Shown one piece after another: positions 54,833 through 64,000 of a stretch of DNA of 64,000 nt; position 1 is the first letter of the stretch, and the number at the start of each line of letters is the position of its first letter. Location of the stretch: the NCBI GenBank assembly GCA_963210315.1, contig OY723251.1, forward strand, positions 682,001-746,000, written 5' to 3'. The translations under genes were made by a program, and so were the position numbers. The notes below the pieces were generated by a model that was not told the DNA's origin, searched no databases, and worked only from the letters and a program-made list of their open reading frames with translations. Source of the DNA: Rhynchopus euleeides (taxonomy: Eukaryota; Euglenozoa; Diplonemea; Diplonemida; Diplonemidae).

Positions 54833-55930
54833 CCACACAGGAACCTGAGGCAGGTGCGCAAGCTGACCGCACACACGGATGAGGTGTATTGGTGTGTGAG
54901 GTTCAAGCCCGGGGGAGGGCCACTCGCTTCTGTGAGTGGTGACAAAACTGCCAGGCTGTGGGACTTCGAAAGTGGCCAGAGCCAGGGCCACGTGACATGC
55001 GACGTCGACCTCTTCACCTGCTGCTGGTGCCCTGACGGCAGGCTGGCATTAGGGTCGGATGGTGGTGGTGTCGAGCTGTGGGATACGCGATCCCCCTCTA
55101 CCACGTCTCTGTCTGGTACAATGCAACGTTCAATCTGGGCTGTCTGCCCCAGCAGCGACGGGCACCGCATCGTGTTTGGAGGCCTGGGTGAGTCGGTCGT
55201 GGTGTGGGACATGCGGCAGCAGCAGCAGCTCACCTCCATGAAGGTGGGTGGTGATGTGCGGACACTTCAGTTTATGCCGGAAGGCGACCTCCTTTGCGGT
55301 GGGAGGGACAAACTGCGTGTGTATGACGGGATGTCGTACGACCTCCTCCACAGCAGTGTGTGGCAACACTACCCTTACCGGGACGAACAAAGGGTTTCCC
55401 CGCTGGACGTACGAACCTGTGTGATACTGCGTGTGGCCACTCTGAGAAGGAACCTGTTCAACCGAATGAATGTCAAGAGAGAAGGGAACACGGAAAGCTG
55501 GTGGTCTTCTTGCACAGAACATCCCCATACAGCCTGCCGGTGCGGTGTGAAGTATACGCTCCAGCATCTGCACGGTGAAGTATTTCGTTTTATTGCGACG
55601 ATGTGGAACTGCCCAGAACAAGTGTCTGCCTGTGCCTTCACTCTGTGCCAACGAATGCGAGTCCTCCGGCAGCATGTGTGCACGTCACTGCCTGGCCAGA
55701 CTGGTGGCTGTCGGTGCCGAAGTGCTGCCTACAGTCGCACACCTTTTAACGTATTTCTGGAGTTCAACGTCGCCACAACTGGGGAGGGAGGGTCCGTTCA
55801 GTCGTCGAATTGTTTTCTCTCATGGAATGGGCGGGGCCGTGTCGCGCAAGCAGGTGTCGCTCGTCCCTGGCAGCTGGCATTACGGTGCCTCCTGAGCCTC
55901 CTGTTCCTTGCTTCTCCGCATCTGGTGTGA
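54833..55930 (+). pseudogene. WD40-repeat gene fragment
   Basis: The open frame begins within a repeat (ATG at 54,854; possible acceptor ...cccacacag before 54,833). Four WD40 blades are visible: LASVSGDKTARLWDFESG, LALGSDGGGVELWDTRS, IVFGGLGESVVVWDMRQ and LCGGRDKLRVYDG, with the usual H/D and W-D positions. After about residue 190 the sequence loses WD40 character and runs through Cys-rich, unlikely coding sequence to 55,930. A seven-blade propeller would need more repeats upstream or downstream, so this is a partial gene or one exon. It may be a host fragment stranded between transposons. PEX7-like or other scaffold identity cannot be assigned. Confidence 0.65.
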
Positions 55931-56214
55931 AGTGTCTCCCAGATATGCCCGTGTTGCTGAGGGTTCCTGTCCAATTCGGCAAGTGTCCGGCTCGATAGCC
56001 GCCGGGCCCGGACTTCCCTGTCACACCCCTCTCCCTCCCTCCTTGCGAGTCAACTTGTTGACACTTTGTTGGCTGCGTCTGCGGGGTGACAGGATTGATT
56101 GGGTGGGGCAAGCTGCCCTCTCTTTCCCCTTTGCGTTCCTTTTCCGCCACTTGCTTGCTGACCCAATCAAGGTTTTCGAGGTGAGCCTCTGAGGTTTCAG
56201 TGGCAGTTTCCTCA
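55931..56214. other. Unassigned DNA
   Basis: No gene or repeat is recognised. It ends in a C run at 56,215 leading into the next element. Confidence 0.5.
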
Positions 56215-56223
56215 CCCCCCCCC

Positions 56224-57036
56224 CCTAGGCATAGGGTGCGGGCGATTCGGTTATCGCCCAAATCGCAAAAATTATCGCCCTCATTATCGCCCATTCTGTC
56301 AAGGCGATAAGTGGGCGATAATGTTTCCGTCGTATTTTTGGGGGCAAAATGGCCCGGCCAGGGACGTCAGATCACTGCTGAGGTGGTGAGTGGGTCATTG
56401 CCTCAGTGAAGACCCGGTTCCTGACCTAGATCAAGCCCTCTGCTCCAGTGTTCTCAGTGGGTCATGACTCTGTGACCAGGGTCAGAACCGCCCCAGGTCT
56501 CAGATCAGCCGTGAAGCTTCCTGTGGGCTATGCAATGAGTCATCTCAAACGTACGGAGTTCATCTCCTCCCATTCAGACCGACTACACTAGAACCACGCA
56601 TCTCCTTCAACACTAAGGTGTACCCGCTTCATGCTCACGAGTGCTCCTAGTAACGGCGAGGGAACAGGTCCTGAGCGAGGTCAGGATCTGGGACAATGCC
56701 CAGTTCCTCACGTGGGTTTTGACCGAGGAAATGACCCACCCGCATGACGTCAGTGGTCAGAAGCTGATTTCTGATGCAGAGTCCTAGGTCTTGGCCCAGT
56801 TGTTGACGAGGTCACAGGGCCCTGTGGGACCCAGGGTCAGTAGAGCGGTAACCCACTCACCACTAGCTGAAAACCCCTTCAGAAAGTGTGAAAGAAAACG
56901 GGCGATACTGGGCGATAATTTGGCGATAATCGGGCGATAATGGGCGATAAGGCGATTCGATACGCGATAATCGGGGCTCGAACCCGGTTGGGCGAATATA
57001 GGGCGATAGGCGAATCGCCCGCACCCTATGCCTAGG
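56224..57036. mobile_element. Inverted-repeat element with GGGCGATA motifs, 813 bp
   Basis: Perfect 26-bp terminal repeats beginning CCTAGGCATAGGGTGCGGGC. Both subterminal zones are rich in GGGCGATA/TATCGCCC. The interior (56,340-56,880) is non-coding. The flanks are an 11-C run on the left and a 7-G run on the right; no direct duplication is seen. Confidence 0.75.
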
Positions 57037-57805
57037 GGGGGTCATAAGCCCCCCTAAAAACGTACGAAAGCCAAAATTTTCAACATACCATCAGAACCGC
57101 CCTAATACCTGATCTGACCCGAAAATCCGACCCATACCCCCCCGGAAACTGTCTGGGGCCCACTTGTGACACCTGATACGCACTTTTGTTAGAGGAGGCA
57201 TAGCCTGCTGACCTGGCTGTCTAAAAAATTATTTTTTTAAAAATCGCATTGTCTTTTCGACCCTATACCAAAAGTGGTCCCAAATCGGTCCGGGACGACC
57301 GTCCACAACCGTCCACACTCTCTAAATGCTCGATGTTACATTTTAAATTCAAAAATTCACATTTTCCTACCAACTGGGCCCGTTTCCTTAGGAAAATGGC
57401 TCAAAATCGCAATCACTACATTTCTACGGGCCACCACAGGCCAATAGAGTACCAAAATCGGTTTTTTCGCATTCTACGGCCACAGCCAGACCGTCCACAC
57501 CCAAAAATCACCCCCAGGTGGTCAATATGGGGGTGTTATGGCACTTTTTCACCTGTGGACGGTTGTGGACGGTTGTGGACAGTTGCGGACGGTCTGAAAA
57601 CAAGTTGTTCGAGGTTGCTGGTGGTTGCGAGACGTTGTTAGAGGTCGCCAGTCCTCGGGCAGACCGTCCACACCCAAAAATCACCCCCAGGTGGTCATTA
57701 TGGGGGTGTTGTGGCACTTTTTCACCTGTGGACGGTTGTGGACGGTTCTGGACAGTTGTGGATGGTTGTGGGTGATGTGACTGGGCCGACTGCAGGTGCA
57801 CATGA

Positions 57806-58917
57806 AGGAAATAGGTTCCGGTGGACCGGAAATAGGTTCCGGTGACCAGGAAATAGGTTCCGGTAGCCAGGAAATAGGTTCCGGTGGACCGGAAATAGGT
57901 TCCGGTAGTCAGGAAATAGGTTCCGGTGACCAGGAAATAGGTTCCGGTAGCCAGGAAATAGGTTCCGGTAGTCAGGAAATAGGTTCCGGTAGCCAGGAAA
58001 TAGGTTCCGGTGGCCAGGAAATAGGTTCCGGTGGCCAGGAAATAGGTTCCGGTGACCAGGAAATAGGTTCCGGTGGCCAGGAAATAGGTTCCGGTAGTCA
58101 GGAAATAGGTTCCGGTGGCCAGGAAATAGGTTCCGGTGGCCAGGAAATAGGTTCCGGTGGCCAGGAAATAGGTTCCGGTAGTCAGGAAATAGGTTCCGGT
58201 GGCCAGGAAATAGGTTCCGGTGGCCAGGAAATAGGTTCCGGTGGCCAGGAAATAGGTTCCGGTGGCCAGGAAATAGGTTCCGGTGACCAGGAAATAGGTT
58301 CCGGTGACCAGGAAATAGGTTCCGGTGGCCAGGAAATAGGTTCCGGTAGTCAGGAAATAGGTTCCGGTGGCCAGGAAATAGGTTCCGGTGGCCAGGAAAT
58401 AGGTTCCGGTGACCAGGAAATAGGTTCCGGTGACCAGGAAATAGGTTCCGGTGGCCAGGAAATAGGTTCCGGTGGCCAGGAAATAGGTTCCGGTAGTCAG
58501 GAAATAGGTTCCGGTGGCCAGGAAATAGGTTCCGGTGGCCAGGAAATAGGTTCCGGTAGTCAGGAAATAGGTTCCGGTGGCCAGGAAATAGGTTCCGGTG
58601 ACCAGGAAATAGGTTCCGGTGGCCAGGAAATAGGTTCCGGCGGACCGGAAATAGGTTCCGGTGGACTGGAAATAGGTTCCGGTGACCAGGAAATAGGTTC
58701 CGGTGGCCAGAAAATAGGTTCCGGTAGTCAGGAAATAGGTTCCGGTGGCCGGGAAATAGGTTCCGGTGGACAGGGAATAGGTTCCGGTAGCCAGAGAATA
58801 GGTTCCGGTGGACCGGAATTAGGCTCCGGTGGCCAGGAAATAGGTTCCAGTAGCCAGAAAATAGGTTCCGGTAGTCAGATAATAGGTCCCGGTAGCCAGG
58901 AAATAGGTTTGGTAACT
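57806..58917. repeat. 21-bp minisatellite, ~53 copies
   Basis: Unit GGTTCCGGTGGCCAGGAAAT plus A. Most variation is in the ggtggcc/ggtgacc/ggtagtc triplet. As 21 is a multiple of 3 both strands stay open: a 7-residue EIGSGGQ-type repeat on plus (to 59,157) and RNLFPGH on minus. I do not call a gene. Confidence 0.95.
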
Positions 58918-59302
58918 CGTCGGAGGCGGGTCCTACAATGGCGGGCGCGGGCGGCGGAGCCGCCCGCGCCCCCCCTGTGCCCCCCTGTGCCCCCCCGCGC
59001 CCGACCCATGACCCCCCTCGCGACCTACTGGTGTCGAGTGGCTTCATTGTACCCCACGCGACAGACGTTCCTCCCCGACCCCCGAGTGGGGCAAGGGGCG
59101 CGTGTCCCAGTGGAGCACCGTTTTTCCTCCACACAAGTCTCTTTCTGCTTGCTTTGACTGGGGTGAGAACGTTTCGCCTCTTCTGTTTCGCAGGTGTGTG
59201 TCGCTTCGCTTCAATGCGGTCACTAGCGCCCTCCCTTCAACCAACTTCCCAAGCCTTTCATTGCCCGTTTTTGTGATGGTGTGTCGGAGACCCTCCTATT
59301 TT
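58918..59302. other. Unique spacer in the TAGAGG derivative
   Basis: Contains a GC hairpin (about 58,940-58,970) and C-rich sequence. A pyrimidine tract with CAG at about 59,190 resembles a splice acceptor. No convincing exon. Confidence 0.45.
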
Positions 59303-61095
59303 TAGAGGAGGCGGATACCCCGATTTCGCTGTGACGAAAATTATTTTCGACGATTTTGGACAACTACTCGCCCGCTAACCCACCAGGTGACCCCAAAATG
59401 GACATTAACGAGCGTCTACAAACGTCTACATCCCAGGAATGCTCGAATTTTGCTCAGAAAAACGATTTTTTCGATTTTTCACCTATTTTGGCTGGGAACA
59501 GCAGCAATTCCCGTTTCCTCCACTCGGTACCCCCGCCAGGCCCCCTCCAGACCCTTCCAAAAACGAGAAACCAGTTTTTGGCCCATCTATGGCCATTCGG
59601 AGGGTGTAGACTAACATTTTCGGCCTCAGACGGCCCATTCTGGGGTGTTTCTGGGTGAAAATCACCATTTCTGGCTTGTAGACGCAGGTAGATGCAGGTA
59701 GACGCTGGTAGACGTTGGTAGATGTTGGTAGATGCAGCCAAAATCGTGATTTGGTGTGACATTGCTGCAACAATGAGTTCGACTGATCGAACGAGTTTGA
59801 CTGATCGAACAGTTTTGACTGATCGAACGATTTTGACTGATCGAACAACTTTGACTGATCGAACGAGTTTGACTGATCGAACGATTTTGACTGATCGAAC
59901 AACTTTGACTGATCGAACGATTTTGACTGATCGAACGATTTTGACTGATCGAACGATTTTGACTGATCGAACGATTTTGACTGATCGAACAGTTTTGACT
60001 GATCGAACGAATTTGACTGATCGAACAGTTTTCACTGATCGAACGAGTTTGACTGATCGAACAGTTGTGACTGATCGAACAACTTTGACTGATCGAACGA
60101 GTTTGACTGATCGAACGATTTTGACTGATCGAACAGTTTTGACTGATCGAACAACTTTGACTGATCGAACGAGTTTGACTGATCGAACAGTTTTGACTGA
60201 TCGAACAATTCTGACTGATCGAACGAGTTTGACTGATCGAACAGTTGTGACTGATCGAACGAATTTGACTGATCGAACGAACTTGACTGATCGAACGAAT
60301 TTGACTGATCGAACAGTTATGACTGATCGAACGAATTTGACTGATCGAACGAATTTGACCGATCGGACAGTTTTGACTGATCGAACGAGTTTGACTGATC
60401 GAACAACTTTGACTGATCGAACGAATTTGACTGATCGAACAGTTTTGACTGATCGAACAATTTTGACTGATCGAACAGTTATGACTGATCGAACGAATTC
60501 GACTGATCGAACAGTTTTGACTGATCGAACAGTTTTCACTGATCGAACGAGTTTGACTGATCGAACAGTTTTCACTGATCGAACAGTTTTGACTGATCGA
60601 ACAGCTTTGACTGATCCAACAATTTTGACTGATCCAACAGTTTTCACTGATCGAACAGTTTTGACTGATCGAACGAGTTTGACTGATCGAAGAAGTTTGC
60701 CTAATCGTCGGTGGTGTGACAATGGTGTGACGGTCCGGTGACACCGCATCGGAGACGTTTCCGAGGAACAGCTTGCTGTTCCTGACTGTCCCCGTGGTCA
60801 GTCGAAGGTCGCCCCAGCGTGTGTCTCTCCGTTACCTGCCAGTACCTCCTGGCTTTTCCTGGTGTTTCTGACCAACAGTCGTTTGTTTCTGTGGTGTTCT
60901 GCCCTGGGACAACTCTCTGGCGGCAGTCTGGCCCCAAGGTGAAGTGGCCTGCACCAGAACATGTCCAAAAATGTGTTTTTTGGCATTGTCGGAGTGTGTG
61001 CGGGGTCCAGGAGGCTGTTTTTTTGAGCCGAATTGACCAAATTAATTTCCGTCACACTTTTTTTGTGAGGGATGGCTGGAGATCCGCCTCCTCTA
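59303..61095. mobile_element. Second TAGAGG-type element nested in the first, 1,793 bp
   Basis: 14-bp TIRs TAGAGGAGGCGGAT / ATCCGCCTCCTCTA with a perfect 8-bp duplication cctatttt (59,295-59,302; 61,096-61,103). The TIR shares TAGAGGAGGC with its host and then differs. It holds the 18-bp minisatellite and no gene. It is a related subfamily. Confidence 0.85.
59775..60700. repeat. 18-bp minisatellite, ~51 copies
   Basis: Unit GACTGATCGAACGAGTTT, with variation confined to about four bases after CGAAC (gagttt, agtttt, aacttt, gatttt, gaattt). The core TGATCGAAC is nearly invariant. Open frames on both strands (TDRTSL; VRSVKL) follow from the 18-bp period. Confidence 0.95.
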
Positions 61096-61403
61096 CCTAT
61101 TTTGACGTTCTACCCCTTGTGTGCCCAGTTTGGGACCCCATCTGGGGTGAAGGGGAGGTTGTCAAGTGCCCACGTGGACCCACAGACCCCGGAAATCACC
61201 GAAAAATGACATTCTCGATGTGCGGTGGGTCTGGTTTCTCGTTTTTTTCGTGAGATTTTGACCGAAATAATTTCGGAGACAAAAGTTTGTTAGGGATTTC
61301 TGTTTGCTATGCCTCCTCTACTTTTGTGATGATTTTTTGGGGTCCTAAAAAATGTACCTCAGTTTCGTACCTTGCCTTTGTACCTGAACCACTCCCGACC
61401 GCA

Positions 61404-61673
61404 TTATTTCGTTCTTTGCCTTTTCTGCGGTGGTTCTGGCTCAGGTGGCACGCATGTTGCCTTCCCCAGTGCCTCGGCAAGGTCTTTCTTGACCTGATTA
61501 GTGGGAATGTTGTGTTGTTGCGTCAGCAGAATGAGTTCAGCCACCTTCTGGGTGTAGTACTTCGATCGCATATGGGTCATTGTGAGTACTTCGTACGCCT
61601 GGGAGGCTGCATCGGCATTAGTAGGCAGCGTTGTAGATGCTTTTGCTTCGTCGATCTTAGCCTGTGAAGGCAC
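61404..61673 (-). CDS. Possible last exon of the D protein
   Basis: An 89-codon frame with a plausible acceptor (cttcacag) just inside its start. It encodes a helical segment (AKIDEAKASTTL, QKVAELILLTQQHN, NQVKKDLAEALGKA) and a basic tail that enters the TIR. It lies directly downstream of the HTH frame on the same strand. An intron of ~90 bp with donor GTGCAT would join them in phase, but that donor is weak. Confidence 0.35.
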   Translation of the reverse strand: MPSQAKIDEAKASTTLPTNADAASQAYEVLTMTHMRSKYYTQKVAELILLTQQHNIPTNQVKKDLAEALGKATCVPPEPEPPQKRQRTK

Positions 61674-61708
61674 GATTGGGATATTGTACGCCCTGAGAGC
61701 CGAAGTGG

Positions 61709-62422
61709 TTATGATTGTGCTGTGTAATTTGCGCCCCGCAGGATATGCACACCACGCAGTCTCGACAACACGTATGAGAGTGTACCATGTGGGGACTCAA
61801 CAAGGTCATTGGATCGGCATCTGCCTGCCGACTCAGCCCCCACACAGTGCGACCGCAAGATCGCCAGGGATGTCTCAACGCCAGGGGAATACCCTCCCCT
61901 GGCGTTGTACAACCCTACTCTCAACCCTCGGGTCCTCTCCTGGAGGCGGTGGTGGCGGGCCCGCAACGCTTCGTACTTCCGGTACAGACTGAGGTAGTCT
62001 GCCCGGCTGACCCGCTCATTGCTTCCTAGATCATCTGCTGCTCTGGAGCTGCCATCCCTCTCACTGCCCACATCAGTTGGTGTGGGGGTAGGAGCAGGAC
62101 GAGTGGGAGGAGTAGGAGTGCAGGTGACATCTTTCTTGGCTAGCAAGGAACGCCGCTTTTTCCGCACGTGCGTGCAGTTGATGCACCACTGCATATATCT
62201 GTCGTCACCACGTCCCACTCGCTCTCCTATGTACCCAGCCCGACGGAGCGCCCGAAATAATGTCGCCTCACCGATGTCGTGTGCCGTTTTCTTTTTACGC
62301 AGGTCTGCCACAACGCTCTCTGCCGAGACCCCGCACATCTCCCGTTTGGCGAGCGTCTTTCGAGCAAGGTACTCCTCTGCAGCAGCATCTGACACCTCTG
62401 CGAGGCCCTGGGCACGCGGCAT
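61709..62422 (-). CDS. HTH protein of the D element
   Basis: 237 residues from the ATG at 62,422. The N-terminal part has a helix-turn-helix-like region: SAESVVADLRKKKTAHD, then ATLFRALRRAGYIGERVG and YMQWCINC. It matches the start of the large transposase in pattern (LLRNAGW...MYCLADI against LRRAGY...MQWCINC). A basic KKRRSLLAKK, a Thr/Pro linker and a coiled-coil-like segment (YLSLYRKYEALRARHHRLQ) follow. No DDE core is present. It looks like a DNA-binding transposase fragment or accessory protein. Confidence 0.5.
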   Translation of the reverse strand: MPRAQGLAEVSDAAAEEYLARKTLAKREMCGVSAESVVADLRKKKTAHDIGEATLFRALRRAGYIGERVGRGDDRYMQWCINCTHVRKKRRSLLAKKDVTCTPTPPTRPAPTPTPTDVGSERDGSSRAADDLGSNERVSRADYLSLYRKYEALRARHHRLQERTRGLRVGLYNARGGYSPGVETSLAILRSHCVGAESAGRCRSNDLVESPHGTLSYVLSRLRGVHILRGANYTAQS

Positions 62423-62684
62423 GTGTTGCTCGGCGTGCTGAGTGAGCGTAGTGACACCCTTCCCTTGCAAAGAACGAAATAATGCGGTCGGGAGTGGTTC
62501 AGGTACAAAGGCAAGGTACGAAACTGAGGTACATTTTTTAGGACCCCAAAAAATCATCACAAAAGTGCGTATCAGGTGTCACAAGTGGGCCCCAGACAGT
62601 TTCCGGGGGGGTATGGGTCGGATTTTCGGGTCAGATCAGGTATTAGGGCGGCTCTGATGGTATGTCGAAAATTTTGGTTTTGTA

Positions 62685-63344
62685 CACGGTGGGATCTTGT
62701 AAATTTTACATGTATAACTACAAGTATATACATGTATTATACATGTATAATACTTGCATGTCAACTATTATACATGTATAATACATGTATATGCCTGAAA
62801 TATACATGTAAAATACATGTATATCAAGTAAAAATACAAGTATAATACTTGCATGTCAACTATTATACTTGTATTTTTACTTGATATACATGTATTTTAC
62901 ATGTATATTTCAGGCATTTACATGTATTTTACATGTATAATACTTGCATGACAAGTATTATACATGTAAAATACTTGCATGCAAGTAAAATACATGTATT
63001 TTACTTGCATGCAAGTATTTTACTTGCATGCAAGTATTTTACTTGTCATGCAAGTATTTTACATGTATAATACTTGCATGACAAGTATTATACATGTAAA
63101 ATACATGTAAATGCCTGAAATATACATGTAAAATACATGTATATCAAGTAAAAATACATGTATAATAGTTGACATGCAAGTATTATACTTGTATTTTTAC
63201 TTGATATACATGTATTTTACATGTATATTTCAGGCATATACATGTATTATACATGTATAATAGTTGACATGCAAGTATTATACATGTATAATACATGTAT
63301 TATACTTGTAGTTATACATGTAAACTTTACAAGATCCCACCGTG
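62685..63344. mobile_element. 660-bp near-perfect palindrome flanked by TA
   Basis: Ends CACGGTGGGATCTTGTAAA and complement, with TA on both sides (62,683-62,684; 63,345-63,346), which is the target duplication. The inside consists of ACATGTA, CAAGTATTATAC and CTTGCATGCAAG units arranged so that each half also contains smaller palindromes. The sequence is AT-rich, with no coding capacity. Confidence 0.85.
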
Positions 63345-63390
63345 TACGGGCTTATGACCCCCCCTACCCCCCCCCCCCCCTAGGCATAGA

Positions 63391-64000
63391 CCCCGATAAG
63401 AGGGGGGTCGGGGGTCGGGAGGGGGTCTGAGGGGGTCGCCTTACTATTTCCTTGAGGAACTTGCCTGAATGGGGACAACCAATAAGGGGTGTTCATAGGC
63501 ACCCCATGGCCAAAATGACCCCACTGCGATCCGCACAAACTCCAAGCATTCAAAAGAACGGGTTTTTGAAAAACCCGAGGAGGGGGTCGGGGAGGGTGGG
63601 TAGGGTGGCATGGTGTGTGCCTCCCACGCATCTCCTCCCATGACTATCCCTGGACCAGACCCACATTCCCCCCCCCCCCCTAGGGGGGGTCAAATGCCAC
63701 CCTTTTACGTGGACAAACACGATTTTTCAAAAAACCGGCGCAGAGGCCCCAAAGCCCCCGTAAACCCTCCAAACCCCCCCAGATCGGTCCGGAAACCCAT
63801 CGAACCCCACTTTTCCACCATTCCGGGCACCTCAGGTGCCCGAATTGGGGTACCTAAATTTTGTGCCACCGTTTGGTACCGGACAGTGCCACTGTGTGGG
63901 AGGTTGGAAAAGAAAATGCCCCAACACACCACATCTGAGGGTTGCAATGCATGTTGCTTGCCAACCACGTCATCCGGTGGGTGTCAGGCGCTATGTAGGT
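63391..64000. other. Unassigned DNA with C-run/CCTAGG/G-run junction
   Basis: 63,665-63,692 is a C run, CTAGG and a G run, like the junctions at 56,215, 57,031 and 63,368. gggtggcat (63,603) and atgccaccc (63,693) lie inverted around it. I see no gene. Confidence 0.5.

Larger units (their letters stand above)
57190..61320. mobile_element. Non-autonomous TAGAGG derivative in D, 4,131 bp
   Basis: The same 15-bp TIRs and ~590 bp of left and ~130 bp of right subterminal sequence as copies 1 and 2. The whole gene is replaced by a 21-bp minisatellite and a nested element. The target duplication cttttgt (57,183-57,189; 61,321-61,327) is perfect over 7 bp and can be read as 8 bp. It would depend on the copy 1/copy 2 protein for mobility. 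Confidence 0.85.
57025..63390 (-). mobile_element. D element: long-TIR DNA transposon with nested insertions
   Basis: The inverted arms can be followed through insertions. Left arm: 57,025-57,189 plus 61,321-61,420. Right arm: 62,466-62,684 plus 63,345-63,390. They begin CTATGCCTAGG, then GGGGGGGTCATAAGCCC, and total about 260 bp. Inside, on the minus strand, is an HTH protein gene. The TAGAGG derivative (57,190-61,320) and the 660-bp palindrome (62,685-63,344) are insertions into its arms. Without them D is about 1.6 kb. Confidence 0.75.

Noticed and set aside
56965-56992. tRNA-like T-arm (GGTTCGAGCCC on the minus strand)
   Set aside because: No A box, acceptor or anticodon stem can be built around it; it lies in the TIR zone of the 56,224 element.
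59454-60749. Open frames of 340-430 codons on both strands over the 18-bp array
   Set aside because: An 18-bp unit without stops is automatically open; protein repeats (TDRTSL, VRSVKL) follow directly from the DNA repeat.

Overview
The window is eukaryotic and made almost entirely of transposable elements nested inside one another. GT-AG introns, DIRS-like tyrosine-recombinase retroelements, hAT-like DNA transposons, short inverted-repeat elements, a poly(A)-tailed retrocopy and kilobase-scale minisatellites rule out a bacterial or phage source. A unicellular alga or another protist is the likeliest host, but that is inference; no host-specific gene settles it. I see no rRNA, tRNA or CRISPR array and no intact gene that is clearly a host gene.

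Layout. 1-1,668: zinc-finger gene fragment, unassigned DNA and a 31-bp minisatellite. 1,669-9,417: copy 1 of a non-autonomous family here called G (TIR CAAGGCTCTCGGG, 7-bp target duplication). It carries a four-level nest: G, then a GGGGGTC element, then a CAGTG element (H), then a DIRS-like retroelement (DIRS1: Gag-like, tyrosine recombinase YR, RT-RNase H, minus strand). 9,418-10,498: gene fragments and AT-rich repeat. 10,499-14,098: G2, inserted beside a 420-bp tandem array (to 15,144). 15,145-24,510: DIRS2 (plus), interrupted by G3, which itself holds a poly(A)-tailed insertion. 24,509-26,521: truncated DIRS3 (minus). 26,765-33,623: DIRS4 (plus), interrupted by G4 and truncated on the right.

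33,624-43,128 and 43,723-53,534 are two nearly identical 9.5-9.8 kb DNA transposons with 15-bp TIRs (TAGAGGAGGCATAGC). Each has a 1.8-2.0 kb array of 31-bp repeats near one end and one spliced gene for a protein of about 1,890 residues. That protein combines helix-turn-helix-like N-termini, a hAT-like DDE core, a degenerate OTU-like domain and an intact OTU cysteine-protease domain. 53,535-57,024 holds palindromes, a 109-bp MITE, a WD40 gene fragment and an inverted-repeat element. 57,025-63,390 is a long-TIR element (D) coding for an HTH protein that resembles the N-terminus of the large transposase. A 4.1-kb TAGAGG derivative is inserted in D, with a further 1.8-kb derivative inside it, and each carries its own minisatellite (21 bp and 18 bp). 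A 660-bp nested palindrome sits in the right arm of D.

How the parts relate. The TAGAGG transposons look like an autonomous/non-autonomous set mobilised by the two-exon protein. G and H have hAT-compatible termini (Y-A-R-N-G) and 7-bp duplications but no convincing transposase of their own, so they are probably mobilised in trans. Taking out G3 or G4 with one target-site copy restores the DIRS2 RT and DIRS4 YR reading frames exactly. This fixes the element boundaries and shows the order of insertion.
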